From Oxalicibacterium flavum (GTDB lineage: Bacteria > Pseudomonadota > Gammaproteobacteria > Burkholderiales > Burkholderiaceae_D): DNA of 64,000 nucleotides. The stretch spans positions 434,001 through 498,000 of the forward strand of contig NZ_BMCG01000002.1 in NCBI RefSeq assembly GCF_014635065.1, written 5' to 3'. The position numbers and the translations under genes are program-made. Shown here in pieces: positions 34,979 to 43,438 of this stretch. The notes beneath the pieces are model-generated. The model was not told the origin of the DNA. It saw only the letters and a program-made list of their open reading frames with translations, and did not search any database. How positions within the stretch are numbered: the stretch's first letter is position 1; each line of letters opens with the position of its first letter.

Positions 34979-35650
34979 TCAGAGCGGTACCACGCTCAGG
35001 AAGAAGCGCGACAGCATGTTCATGACGGCAGCGCCGTCGATGCGGCTGTTGGTGCGGTATTCGATGCGTGCATCGGCCACGTTGGTCGACGACACGACGT
35101 TGTTGCCCGAGACGGTGCTGGGATCGACCACGCCGGAGAAGCGGATGAATTCGGCGCCCTTGTCGAGCGACACCTGCTTCTCGCCGGCCACCACCAGATT
35201 GCCGTTGGACAGCACATCGATGACGGTCACGGTCAGCGTGCTGACGAAATTGTTGCTGGAAGTGATCGCTCCCCTGTCCTCGAATTCCGACGAGGTCGAG
35301 GCGCTGGCACCGAGACGGTTGGTCACGCCGCCGAAGATGCCGAACAGATTGGGCGCATCTGCCGCCAGCGAACCGGTCTTGCTGCCCGAACTGCCGGCAG
35401 CCTTGCCGGCCGAACTGCGCTCGTTGACGACGATGGTAATGGTGTCACCGATCAGGCGCGCGCGGCGATCCTCGAACACCGGACGATAGGTCGACGACTG
35501 GAAGATCGCGCCGTTGGTGGCAGGCGTGGTCGCGTAGGCCGGTTGCGGACGCGCCGTCAGCGGCGTCTGCACCACGGTTTCGGGCAGCGTGCCGCAACCC
35601 GTGAGAAGCGCGACCGCGATCGCGAACAATGCCGACAGGGAAAATTTCAT
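34979..35650 (-). CDS. flgH: Flagellar L-ring lipoprotein FlgH
   Basis: 223 residues. A lipoprotein signal with the lipobox LLTGC (acylated Cys19) anchors it in the outer membrane to form the L ring. Motifs: [61 protein letters not shown] and [23 protein letters not shown]. Located between flgG and flgI. Confidence 0.98.
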   Translation of the reverse strand: MKFSLSALFAIAVALLTGCGTLPETVVQTPLTARPQPAYATTPATNGAIFQSSTYRPVFEDRRARLIGDTITIVVNERSSAGKAAGSSGSKTGSLAADAPNLFGIFGGVTNRLGASASTSSEFEDRGAITSSNNFVSTLTVTVIDVLSNGNLVVAGEKQVSLDKGAEFIRFSGVVDPSTVSGNNVVSSTNVADARIEYRTNSRIDGAAVMNMLSRFFLSVVPL

Positions 35651-35674
35651 GATGCATCCTCTTGCGATCGCCGA

Positions 35675-36457
35675 TCAGATTTGCGTCAGGCGCTGCAGCA
35701 TCTGGTCGGAGGTGGTGATCGCCTTGCTGTTGATCTCGTAGGCGCGCTGCGTCTGAATCATGTTGACGAGTTCCTCGACGACGTTGACGTTCGAGGTTTC
35801 CAGATAATTCTGCTGCAGCAGGCCGGCGCCGTTGGAACCCGGCACATTGGTGACCGGATTGCCGGATGCGGTGGTTTCCACATACAGGTTCTCGCCCTTG
35901 CTTTCCAGGCCGCCCGGGTTGATGAAGGTCGCCAGCTGGATGCTGCCGATCTCGACGTTGGCCGCATTGCCCGAGGTCGTCACGCTGACGATGCCGTCGC
36001 GCGAGATGGTCAGGCTGGTGGCGTCCTCCGGGATCACGATCACGGGTTCCAGCAGGTAGCCGTTGGAAGTCGTCACCTGGCCCTGGCTGTCGGTCTTGAA
36101 GGAGCCGTCGCGCGTATAGGCCAGCGTGCCGTCCGGCATCTGCACCTGGAAAAAGCCGTCGCCGCGGATCGCCACGTTGCGCGCGTCGTCGGTCTTCTGC
36201 AGATTGCCCTGGGTATGCATGCGTTCGGTGGCGACCGGCGCCACGCCCGTGCCGAGCTGCAGGCCGGTCGGCAATTCGGTCTGCTGCGACGAAGCCGCGC
36301 CGGGCTGGCGGATGGTCTGGTACAGCAGATCCTCGAACACCGCGCGCGAGCGCTTGAAGCCGGTGGTGCTGACGTTCGCCAGGTTGTTGGAGATCACGTC
36401 CATCTGCATCTGCTGTGCATCCAGACCTGTCTTGGAAATCCATAGTGAGCGAATCAT
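35675..36457 (-). CDS. flgG: Flagellar distal rod protein FlgG
   Basis: 260 residues, the usual length. [44 protein letters not shown] is the rod/hook D0 signature. The C-terminus [33 protein letters not shown] is conserved. It forms the distal rod. A gap of 65 bases separates it from flgF. Confidence 0.98.
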   Translation of the reverse strand: MIRSLWISKTGLDAQQMQMDVISNNLANVSTTGFKRSRAVFEDLLYQTIRQPGAASSQQTELPTGLQLGTGVAPVATERMHTQGNLQKTDDARNVAIRGDGFFQVQMPDGTLAYTRDGSFKTDSQGQVTTSNGYLLEPVIVIPEDATSLTISRDGIVSVTTSGNAANVEIGSIQLATFINPGGLESKGENLYVETTASGNPVTNVPGSNGAGLLQQNYLETSNVNVVEELVNMIQTQRAYEINSKAITTSDQMLQRLTQI

Positions 36458-36522
36458 TTCATTCTCCGTTTCGGCAGCGCGGGCGACGGTTTGCCGCCAG
36501 AATCATTCTGCCTGTATGTGCA

Positions 36523-37263
36523 TCAACTCAAAGAGAGGAACTCAGAGGCTTTTGCCGCATTGCTCTCGGCATGTTTGAGCATGTTCATGTGAACCTCGAA
36601 CTGGCGTGACAGCGCGATCATGTTGACCATCGCATCGACCACGTTGACGTTGCTGCCCTCGAGCGCGCCGCCGATGATGCTGACGTTGGCATCGGCCTCG
36701 GCCGGCTCGCCGTCGGCGGTCACGAAAAGGCCGTCGCTGCCGCGCACCAGCGTCGCCTCGTCCGGATTGACGAGCTTCAGGCGCGCGAGCTGGATGGTGG
36801 CACCCGGCGTCGAGCCGGCCTGCACCGTGGAAATCGTGCCGTCCCTGGCGATCGTGATATGGGTATCCGGCGGAATCGCGATCGGCCCGCCGTCGCCCAG
36901 CACGTTCAGTCCGTTTTCGGTCTGCAATACGCCGTTCTCGTTGATCTTGAGGCTGCCGGCACGCGTATAGCCTTCGCTGCCGTCCTCGCGCTCGACCGCG
37001 ATCCAGCCCTTGCCCTGCACCGCGATGTCCATGTCGCGCCCGGTGTGCTGGATCGGCCCCGTGCGGAAATCGCTGCCGACCGTGGAGTCGACCACGAAGG
37101 CGCGCGTCGGCAGGCCGTTGCTGACCACCGGCACGGCGCGGAAAGTATCGAGCTGCGCGCGAAAGCCGCTGGTCGATACGTTGGCGAGGTTGTGCGACGT
37201 CGTGGCCTGCTGCTCCATGATCTGCTTGGCGCCAGTCATCGCGGTATATATCAGACGATCCAT
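36523..37263 (-). CDS. flgF: Flagellar proximal rod protein FlgF
   Basis: 246 residues from the ATG at 37263, which has GGGAGAG upstream. MDRLIYTAMTGAKQIMEQQATTSHNLANVSTSGFRAQ is the FlgF start; DAMVNMIALSRQFEVHMNMLKHAESNAAKASEFLSL is the conserved end. It follows flgE after a 72-base gap. Confidence 0.97.
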   Translation of the reverse strand: MDRLIYTAMTGAKQIMEQQATTSHNLANVSTSGFRAQLDTFRAVPVVSNGLPTRAFVVDSTVGSDFRTGPIQHTGRDMDIAVQGKGWIAVEREDGSEGYTRAGSLKINENGVLQTENGLNVLGDGGPIAIPPDTHITIARDGTISTVQAGSTPGATIQLARLKLVNPDEATLVRGSDGLFVTADGEPAEADANVSIIGGALEGSNVNVVDAMVNMIALSRQFEVHMNMLKHAESNAAKASEFLSLS

Positions 37264-37335
37264 TTCATCTCTCCCGGGACATGCATCCACCCTTCAGGCG
37301 CGAAGGGCGGAGACGGTCATCGTGGCGATCAGCCA

Positions 37336-38568
37336 TCAACGCAGGTTGACCAGCGTCTGCAGGATCTGGTCCTGCGTCTTGATGGTCTGCGCATTGGCCT
37401 GGTAGTAGCGCTGCGCGGTGATCATGTTGACCAGTTCCGCCGTCAGATCGACGTTCGACTCCTCGATGCGGCCCGACTGCACGGCGCCAAGTCCGCTGGA
37501 GCCGGGGGTACTGGTCATCGGCACGCCCGATTCGGCGGTCTCGACCCACTGGTTCTCGCCGATGTTCTGCAGGCCGTTCGGGTTGGCGAAGTTGGACAGG
37601 ATGACCTGGCCCAGCACGTTGACCTGGCCGTTGGTGTAGCGGCCGACGATCTCGCCGTTGTTGGAAACCGAGAAGTCAACCAGCGTGCCGGCTGCATAAC
37701 CGTTCGGCAACTGGCGGCTGACGCCGAAGTCCTGCGCGAACTGCTGGGTGCCGGCGTGATCGATGACGATGTTGTACGGCGTGTAGGCGCCGGTCGTCAC
37801 TTCCATCGGCACCGTCATCGTGCTCGGTGTGGTCGTCAGCACGCCGCCTTCGTTGAAGCTCATGGTGCCGATCAGGCCCTGCGGGGTCGAGCCGGTATCG
37901 ACCGGCACGCCGTCGTTGGTGGCAAACACGCTCCATTCGCCGCCGGCCGTCTTCACATAGAAGGTACGCAACGTATGGACGTTGCCGAGGCTGTCATAGA
38001 CCGGCGCCGAGGTCGAATCGCTGAAGGTGGTCGGGTCGGTCGGATCGAAGTCGGCCGCGACCAGGTTGCCCTTGCGCGAATCCAGCGTCAGCTTCAGTTC
38101 ATAGGAACTGGTTGCTTCCGGCATCAGGTCCGCCTTGTTGATGATGATCTCGGTCGGTGCGCCGATCGCGACCACGCCGTTGGCATCCGCCATGTAGCCG
38201 GTCAGACGCGCGCCTGCCGCGTTCTCGATGTAGCCTTCCTTGCTCAGCGTGAACTGGCCGTTGCGCGTGTAGCTGATCGCGCCGTTGGTGCTCATGCGGA
38301 AGAAGCCGTTGCCACTGATCGCCATGTCGAGCGGGTTGTCCGACTTGCTGACGTTGCCCTGGCTAAACAGTTGCGCCACGCGCGCGACCTGGGTACCGAT
38401 GCCGATCTGGTTGCCGCCCGAGCCGGTCAGCGTGCCGGCGTAGATATCGGAAAACTGGACCTGCGACTGCTTGAAGCCGACCGTGTTGGCATTGGCAACG
38501 TTGTGGCCGATGGCCTCCAGACTTTGCGAAGCGGCGCTCAAGCCGCTCAAACCTTGTTGAAAACTCAT
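37336..38568 (-). CDS. flgE: Flagellar hook protein FlgE
   Basis: 410 residues, close to the enteric 403. The ATG at 38568 is preceded by AGGAGAAATGC. It begins SFQQGLSGLSAASQSLEAIGHNVANANTVGFKQSQ and ends LVNMITAQRYYQANAQTIKTQDQILQTLVNLR. The central part contains GNGFFRMSTNGAISYTRNGQF. It is the subunit of the hook, whose length is controlled by FliK. Confidence 0.98.
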   Translation of the reverse strand: MSFQQGLSGLSAASQSLEAIGHNVANANTVGFKQSQVQFSDIYAGTLTGSGGNQIGIGTQVARVAQLFSQGNVSKSDNPLDMAISGNGFFRMSTNGAISYTRNGQFTLSKEGYIENAAGARLTGYMADANGVVAIGAPTEIIINKADLMPEATSSYELKLTLDSRKGNLVAADFDPTDPTTFSDSTSAPVYDSLGNVHTLRTFYVKTAGGEWSVFATNDGVPVDTGSTPQGLIGTMSFNEGGVLTTTPSTMTVPMEVTTGAYTPYNIVIDHAGTQQFAQDFGVSRQLPNGYAAGTLVDFSVSNNGEIVGRYTNGQVNVLGQVILSNFANPNGLQNIGENQWVETAESGVPMTSTPGSSGLGAVQSGRIEESNVDLTAELVNMITAQRYYQANAQTIKTQDQILQTLVNLR

Positions 38569-38597
38569 TGCATTTCTCCTGGATTGATTGCCGCTGT

Positions 38598-39266
38598 TTA
38601 AAGAATCTGACGAATGTCCGAGACATCGACCGCGCCCAGACCGGGCACGTTGACCTTGGTGCCCGAGCTGCCGGTCGTGACCGAGGTGACAATGCCGAAC
38701 TGCAGCGACGTCGCGGTTACCGCGGAGCCTGCCACCGTTGCCTTGACCGAGAAGGTGTAATTGCCGTCGGCAGCCTTGCCGCCATCGCTGGTGGTGCCAT
38801 CCCACAGCAGCGGGATCGGGCCAGCCTTCTGCGGGCCAAGATCGACCGTGTGGATGACCTTGCCGGAAGCATCCTTGACTTCCAGCGTCGCCGCATCGAC
38901 ATCGGCAGCGAACTCGACGCCCATGATCCCCTGCCCTTCGTTCAGCGCGACCGCATTGCCCTCGGTCAGCACGCCGCGCTCGATCAGGTTGGCCGCCTGC
39001 AGCGACTGCGCCGACTGGTAGCTGCCGATCAGCGATTCGAGCGTGGCATTGACCTTGTCGATACCGGTCACGGTCGACAGCTGCGCGAGCTGGCTGGTGA
39101 CCTGCGCGTTGTCGAGCGGGTTGAGCGGATCCTGGTTCTGCATCTGCGTCACCAGCAGTTTGAGAAAGCGGTCCTGCGCCTCCTCGGCGGTGGATTGCGT
39201 ACTCGTCGTGCTGGTGTTCATTGCATCGAGCACCGACTGCGGCAAGGTACTGGTAATGGCTGCCAT
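38598..39266 (-). CDS. flgD: Flagellar hook cap protein FlgD
   Basis: 222 residues. The scaffold for hook assembly. The N-terminal region has RFLKLLVTQMQNQDPLNPLDNAQVTSQLAQLSTVTGIDKVN. The rest is the FlgD Ig-like/Tudor part (GPIPLLWDGTTSDGGKAADGNYTF). It lies between flgC and flgE. Confidence 0.97.
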   Translation of the reverse strand: MAAITSTLPQSVLDAMNTSTTSTQSTAEEAQDRFLKLLVTQMQNQDPLNPLDNAQVTSQLAQLSTVTGIDKVNATLESLIGSYQSAQSLQAANLIERGVLTEGNAVALNEGQGIMGVEFAADVDAATLEVKDASGKVIHTVDLGPQKAGPIPLLWDGTTSDGGKAADGNYTFSVKATVAGSAVTATSLQFGIVTSVTTGSSGTKVNVPGLGAVDVSDIRQIL

Positions 39267-39282
39267 TATTTTTCCTCTGTGG

Positions 39283-39687
39283 TTACTGACCCAGGGTCAG
39301 GGTCTTGAGCAGCATCGTCTTGGCCGCGTTCATGGTCTCGACGTTGGTCTGATAGGAACGCGAGGCCGAGATCATGTTGACCATCTCTTCCACCACGTTG
39401 ACGTTGGGCATGGCGACATGCCCGGTTTCATCCGCATTCGGATGCTTGGGATCGAACACCATCTTGAGCGGCGAAGTGTCCTCGACCACGCGCGTCACGC
39501 GCACGCCGGTCGAGGTCGGATCGGTCATCGGCGTGGCGGTGAATTCGACCTGCTTGGCGCGATAGGTCGAACCGTCGGCGCTGGTGGTGCTTTCGGCGTT
39601 GGCGATATTGCTGGTCACCGCGTTGAGACGCTGGCTTTGCGCGCTCATGGCCGAACCGGCCACATTGAAGATATTGAATAGCGACAT
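39283..39687 (-). CDS. flgC: Flagellar proximal rod protein FlgC
   Basis: 134 residues from MSLFNIFNVAGSAMSAQSQRLNAVTSNIANAESTTSADG. It ends VVEEMVNMISASRSYQTNVETMNAAKTMLLKTLTLGQ. The ATG at 39687 has AGGGGC at proper distance; the ATG at 39693 overlaps the flgB stop and is too close to it. Confidence 0.97.
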   Translation of the reverse strand: MSLFNIFNVAGSAMSAQSQRLNAVTSNIANAESTTSADGSTYRAKQVEFTATPMTDPTSTGVRVTRVVEDTSPLKMVFDPKHPNADETGHVAMPNVNVVEEMVNMISASRSYQTNVETMNAAKTMLLKTLTLGQ

Positions 39688-39689
39688 GA

Positions 39690-40151
39690 TCATTGCCCCT
39701 GGATGGCGGTCAGCATGCCCTTGATCTTGGACGATGCCAGGGTCAGGCTGACCTCGTAACGCATGGCGTTATCGGTGAACTGGTTGCGCTGCACATCCAT
39801 ATCGACGGTATTGCCGTCGATATTGCCCTGCTGCGTATTTGCATACAGCAGCGGTGCGCCGCCGATGCTGCCCTTGGTATTCGAAGACAGATGCAAGGTG
39901 CTGGTCTTGGCCACTTCGTGCGGCGTCACGCTGCCGGTACTGGCCATGGTGACCGCGCTGCCGGTACCGGCCGGGACCGTACCGCCTGCCTTGGCGATGG
40001 CGCCCTTGAGCGCCGCATTGAAGTCGATGTCGCGCGCCTTGAAGTTCGGCGTGTCCGCGTTCGCGATGTTCGAGGCCAGCAGTTGCTGGCGCTGCGCGCG
40101 CAGGTTGAGCGCGGTCTCGTGGAACCGCATCAAGTCGTCAATTTTTCCCAT
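39690..40151 (-). CDS. flgB: Flagellar proximal rod protein FlgB
   Basis: 153 residues from MGKIDDLMRFHETALNLRAQRQQLLASNIANADTPNFKARDIDF. It ends ANTQQGNIDGNTVDMDVQRNQFTDNAMRYEVSLTLASSKIKGML. The ATG at 40151 has GGAGG five bases upstream, better than the in-frame GTG at 40157. It is the first gene of the flgBCDEFGHIJKL run and is divergent from flgA. Confidence 0.97.
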   Translation of the reverse strand: MGKIDDLMRFHETALNLRAQRQQLLASNIANADTPNFKARDIDFNAALKGAIAKAGGTVPAGTGSAVTMASTGSVTPHEVAKTSTLHLSSNTKGSIGGAPLLYANTQQGNIDGNTVDMDVQRNQFTDNAMRYEVSLTLASSKIKGMLTAIQGQ

Positions 40152-40325
40152 CGCCACCTCCGCATGAGCAGACCGGCAACCCGGTCATGGATTTTTTCAA
40201 TTTCCAGATCGATCGTGAACGAGCGCAGACAGTACGGACGTACGGCAAGGCTAGGCGCCCCCACTCAGCCGACAAAGTGCACGGTTGATATGGAAATGGA
40301 ATTACATAGCGTGGATCATACGGAG

Positions 40326-40337
40326 CGTGCATGCACG
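40326..40337. promoter_or_regulatory. 12-base perfect palindrome between flgB and flgA
   Basis: CGTGCATGCACG is perfectly self-complementary and sits near the middle of the 283-base divergent region, which has no gene. It may be an operator serving both directions. No sigma-28 or sigma-54 promoter and no clear FlhDC box was found here. Confidence 0.35.
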
Positions 40338-40434
40338 TCCATCGAACGATAAGAAGACGAAAATCCACCCTGTTCACGGCTTTGCGTCGGCCACCAGTCA
40401 TTACCATGGCAATGGACGATAACCACGGACAATC

Positions 40435-41139
40435 ATGAAAGCCATTTTCGGAACCATGCTGGCCGCCCTCTGCATGGCGGCGCCACCGGTCTGGGCGCAG
40501 GCTGCGGAAACACCGCGTCAGGACATCAACGTCATCCAGCAAACCGTCGAACAGTTTCTGGTGACGCAGGCTGCCGGCCTGCCGGGCGAAGTGAAGGTCA
40601 CGGTCGGCGCCATCGATTCGCGCCTGCGCATGCCGGCCTGCACGGTGCCGCAGGCATTCATGCCGCCCGGCGGCAAGGCCTGGGGCAAGACCACGGTCGG
40701 CGTGCGCTGCACCGCGCCATCGCCATGGACCATCTATGTCGCCGCGCAGGTGAAGGTATACGGCGAATACCTGGCGGCCGCGGTACCGCTGGCACAGGGA
40801 CAGACCATCGGCGAAACCGACCTCGCACGCGTCAAGGGTGACCTGACGGCCCTGCCGCCGGGCATCATCGTCGATGCCTCGCAGGCGGTCGGCCGCACCA
40901 CCACCTCGTCGGTGCGGCTCGGCGCGCCGTTGCGGCAGGACGCACTGCGCAACCAGCAGGCGATCCAGCAGGGTCAGGCGGTACGCGTCGTATACAATGG
41001 CAGCGGCTTTTCCATCAGCAGCGAGGCGCGCGCGCTCAATAACGCCAACGAGGGGCAGATGACGCAGGTACGCACCCAGAACGGGCAGGTTCTGAGCGGC
41101 ATCGCCCGGCTGGGCGGCGTTGTTGAAATGACATATTGA
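40435..41139 (+). CDS. flgA: P-ring assembly chaperone FlgA
   Basis: 234 residues. The Sec signal peptide (AIFGTMLAALCMAAPPVWAQA) directs it to the periplasm, where it assists FlgI ring assembly. Its SAF-like domain carries AAAVPLAQGQTIGETDLARVKGDL, VGRTTTSSVRLGAPLRQDAL and VRVVYNGSGFSISSEARALNNANEGQMTQVRTQNGQVLSGI. It starts the flgA-flgM-flgN group. Confidence 0.97.
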   Translation: MKAIFGTMLAALCMAAPPVWAQAAETPRQDINVIQQTVEQFLVTQAAGLPGEVKVTVGAIDSRLRMPACTVPQAFMPPGGKAWGKTTVGVRCTAPSPWTIYVAAQVKVYGEYLAAAVPLAQGQTIGETDLARVKGDLTALPPGIIVDASQAVGRTTTSSVRLGAPLRQDALRNQQAIQQGQAVRVVYNGSGFSISSEARALNNANEGQMTQVRTQNGQVLSGIARLGGVVEMTY

Positions 41140-41181
41140 AGGATGTTTGCGCAATCGTTTTACGTTTGCTTCATTTTTGTC

Positions 41182-41208
41182 TAAAGTTCCAAGGGAACAC
41201 GCCGATAG
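41182..41208 (+). promoter_or_regulatory. Sigma-28 (FliA) promoter of flgM
   Basis: TAAAGTTC, 11 bases, GCCGATAG: this differs from the sigma-28 consensus at two positions with exact spacing. It lies 46 bases before the flgM start. It gives late, FliA-dependent flgM expression and thus a feedback loop with the anti-sigma factor. Confidence 0.9.
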
Positions 41209-41253
41209 ACGATGCATGGATAGGCGTTTTGCCGCACAAAATGGAGCAGGACC

Positions 41254-41553
41254 GTGAAAATTGATGACGCAAGCAAGAAAATTGCAGGATTGGGCGTTGG
41301 AACGACGCCGACCCGCGCCGGCAAAGGGGCTGAAAAGACCGATGCCGCCGGCAAGGCTTCGTCCGACAATGTAACGCTATCGGCACAGGCCAAGGCGCTG
41401 ACCAGCCAGTCTGGCAGCACCGGCGTGTTCGATGCGAAGAAAGTCGACGAGATCAAGGCGGCGATTGCCGGCGGTCAGTTCAAGGTCAACGCGGAAAGCG
41501 TGGCCGACGGATTGATGGACACGGTAAAGGACCTGATCTCCACACGGAGATAA
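41254..41553 (+). CDS. flgM: Anti-sigma-28 factor FlgM
   Basis: 99 residues, mostly disordered. It holds FliA inactive until exported through the finished hook. The C-terminal FliA-binding region is FDAKKVDEIKAAIAGGQFKVNAESVADGLMDTVKDLI. It starts with GTG at 41254 (GGAGCAGG upstream) and reads MKIDDASKKIAGLG. It is driven by the sigma-28 promoter at 41182. Confidence 0.96.
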   Translation: MKIDDASKKIAGLGVGTTPTRAGKGAEKTDAAGKASSDNVTLSAQAKALTSQSGSTGVFDAKKVDEIKAAIAGGQFKVNAESVADGLMDTVKDLISTRR

Positions 41554-41555
41554 GC

Positions 41556-42032
41556 ATGACAACATTCGGTAGCGGCCCCGCTGCAACCCTGGCTGACGAA
41601 CACGAAGCCATCCGCGCCTTGACCGCCCTGCTGCAGCAGGAACAGGAATCCCTGATCGCCACCGATGTTGAACGTATCTCCGCCCTGACGGAACCCAAGG
41701 CGCAGGCCGCCTACCGCATGGCCGAACTGGCCTCGCGCCGCCACCAGGCACTGGCCGCCGCCGGACACGAAGCCTCCGAGACCGGCATGCAAGCCTGGCT
41801 CGCCGCCCCGGCAGCCACCGCCGAAGCCGCCTCCTCCTGGAACGAACTGCTCCAACTGGCCGAAGAAGCCAAGGAAATCAACCGCGTCAACGGCACCCTG
41901 ATCAACAAGCAGATGGTACGCAACCAGGCCGTGCTCGAAGTGCTGCAGCATGGCAGCGTGCAGGGCAGTCCGGTCTATGGCCCCAACGGCCAGACCGCCA
42001 GCAAGTCGGTCGGCCGCCACATCGTCGCGTAA
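41556..42032 (+). CDS. flgN: Flagellar export chaperone FlgN
   Basis: 158 residues, helical. It chaperones FlgK and FlgL. LADEHEAIRALTALLQQEQESLIATDVERISALTEPKAQ and INRVNGTLINKQMVRNQAVLEVLQ are typical, and the C-terminal YGPNGQT segment is seen in this family. It starts 2 bases after flgM and is followed by a strong terminator. Confidence 0.95.
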   Translation: MTTFGSGPAATLADEHEAIRALTALLQQEQESLIATDVERISALTEPKAQAAYRMAELASRRHQALAAAGHEASETGMQAWLAAPAATAEAASSWNELLQLAEEAKEINRVNGTLINKQMVRNQAVLEVLQHGSVQGSPVYGPNGQTASKSVGRHIVA

Positions 42033-42060
42033 GCACCGACGGTTTTCTCCCGTACAAAAC

Positions 42061-42096
42061 AAAACCGGCAAGGCGCACAGCCTTGCCGGTTTTTTT
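42061..42096 (+). terminator. Rho-independent terminator after flgN
   Basis: AACCGGCAAGGC (42063-42074) pairs with GCCTTGCCGGTT (42080-42091), 5-base loop, followed by T residues. It ends the flgAMN message. Confidence 0.9.
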
Positions 42097-42141
42097 ATTG
42101 TTGCAGCCTCGCGTCAGCTTCAGCGGAGCGCCTATCGAAAA

Positions 42142-42438
42142 TCAGCGCCGACGCGGCGCATAGATGTCGCGCCCTGCTTCATCGATCTGCTGACGCAGCG
42201 TGCGCCTTTCGTCCGGCGACAGCCGGTCGTTGCGACGCTGCTGTGCACGCTCCGCGTTGCGCTGCTGCTCGTAGCGCTCCGCCTGCTGGCGGCGGCTGTC
42301 GTTGCCACGGCGGCTGTCTTCCTGTGCCTGGAAGCCGTATCCCGAAAAGCGCGACTGCGCACCCGCCACCGTCGCACTCCCCATGCAAGCGGCAAACAGC
42401 AGAATCCATGCAGTTTTATTCAATGTACTATTCATCAT
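42142..42438 (-). CDS. Small periplasmic protein of unknown function
   Basis: 98 residues. The signal peptide (LNKTAWILLFAACMGSATVAGAQS) is followed by a short, very basic and Gln/Arg-rich mature part (RRQQAERYEQQRNAERAQQRR) and the ending LSPDERRTLRQQIDEAGRDIYAPRRR. LSPDERR loosely recalls the LTxxQ motif of CpxP/Spy-type periplasmic chaperones, but the protein is too short to assign. Two adjacent ATGs (42438 and 42435) are possible starts. It is divergent from ompR with GTAA repeats between. Confidence 0.6.
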   Translation of the reverse strand: MMNSTLNKTAWILLFAACMGSATVAGAQSRFSGYGFQAQEDSRRGNDSRRQQAERYEQQRNAERAQQRRNDRLSPDERRTLRQQIDEAGRDIYAPRRR

Positions 42439-42523
42439 TCTCGTCTTTCCGACGCCCGGCAGCCTGAACGCCACCCATGCCCAAAGTGTAGGACGCTTTG
42501 CCTGCTGCCCTAAGCGCTTTTCC

Positions 42524-42547
42524 GTAAAGGTTGTAACACTTTGTAAT
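42524..42547. promoter_or_regulatory. GTAAA-type triple repeat upstream of ompR
   Basis: GTAAA (42524-42528), GTAAC (42533-42537) and GTAAT (42543-42547) are spaced 4 and 5 bases apart. This resembles the direct-repeat half-sites of OmpR/CpxR-family regulators. The site lies ~50 bases before ompR and ~85 before the divergent periplasmic-protein gene. Binding by the adjacent OmpR is inference. Confidence 0.4.
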
Positions 42548-42598
42548 GCCTTCCCTGCCGGTATTACCGTCAATGGGTTCTGAAGTTACCATATCGAC

Positions 42599-43378
42599 AT
42601 GACGACGACAAATGCGACCATGAACGCAACCATGAACGAGACGGCACACATGACCAATTCCCACCAGACCAAGGTGCTGGTGGTTGACGACGACCTGCGC
42701 CTGCGCGATCTGCTGCGACGCTATCTGTCGGAACAGGGCTTCAACGTGGTCACCGCCGAGAATGCACAGGCCATGAACAAGCTCTGGCTGCGCGAGCGCT
42801 ACGACCTGCTGGTGCTGGACTTGATGCTGCCGGGCGAAGACGGGCTGTCGATCTGCCGCCGCCTGCGCGGTGCCGGCGACAAGACGCCGATCATCATGCT
42901 GACCGCCAAGGGCGAGGACGTCGACCGCATCGTCGGCCTCGAAATGGGCGCCGACGACTACCTGCCTAAGCCCTTCAACCCGCGCGAGCTGGTGGCGCGC
43001 ATCAATGCCGTGTTGCGCCGCGTCGGTCCCGACGAGATTCCGGGCGCGCCGTCCGAGACGCCTCAGACTTTCACCTTCGGTGATTTCGAACTCGACCTCG
43101 GCACGCGCACGCTGAAGAAGAAAGGCGAAACTGTGCCGCTGACCACCGGCGAATTCTCGGTGCTCAAGGTCTTCGCGCGCCACGCGCGCCAGCCGCTGTC
43201 GCGCGAAAAACTGATGGAACTGGCGCGCGGCCGCGAGTACGAAGTCTTCGACCGCAGCCTGGACGTGCAGATTTCGCGCCTGCGCAAGCTGATCGAACCC
43301 GATCCCTCGACACCGCTGTACATCCAGACCGTCTGGGGCCTCGGCTACGTCTTCATCCCGGAAGGCAAGCCGCGCTGA
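42599..43378 (+). CDS. ompR: OmpR-family response regulator
   Basis: 259 residues from the first ATG. The receiver has VLVVDDDLRLRDLLRRYL, phospho-site D74 in LLVLDLMLPGEDG, IIMLTAKGED and the conserved lysine in DDYLPKPFNPREL. The winged-helix C-terminus has LTTGEFSVLKVFARHARQPLSREKLMELARGREYEVFDRSLDVQISRLRKL and IQTVWGLGYVF. ATG at 42650 (MTNSHQTKVL) may be the true start, since the first 17 residues are Thr/Asn-rich and not conserved. It is paired with envZ 60 bases downstream. Confidence 0.95.
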   Translation: MTTTNATMNATMNETAHMTNSHQTKVLVVDDDLRLRDLLRRYLSEQGFNVVTAENAQAMNKLWLRERYDLLVLDLMLPGEDGLSICRRLRGAGDKTPIIMLTAKGEDVDRIVGLEMGADDYLPKPFNPRELVARINAVLRRVGPDEIPGAPSETPQTFTFGDFELDLGTRTLKKKGETVPLTTGEFSVLKVFARHARQPLSREKLMELARGREYEVFDRSLDVQISRLRKLIEPDPSTPLYIQTVWGLGYVFIPEGKPR

Positions 43379-43438
43379 CCGCCGGCTGCCTGATTCGACA
43401 TTCCCGCGCCCATTTCCTTGCAGCCGAAAGAATCCCGC

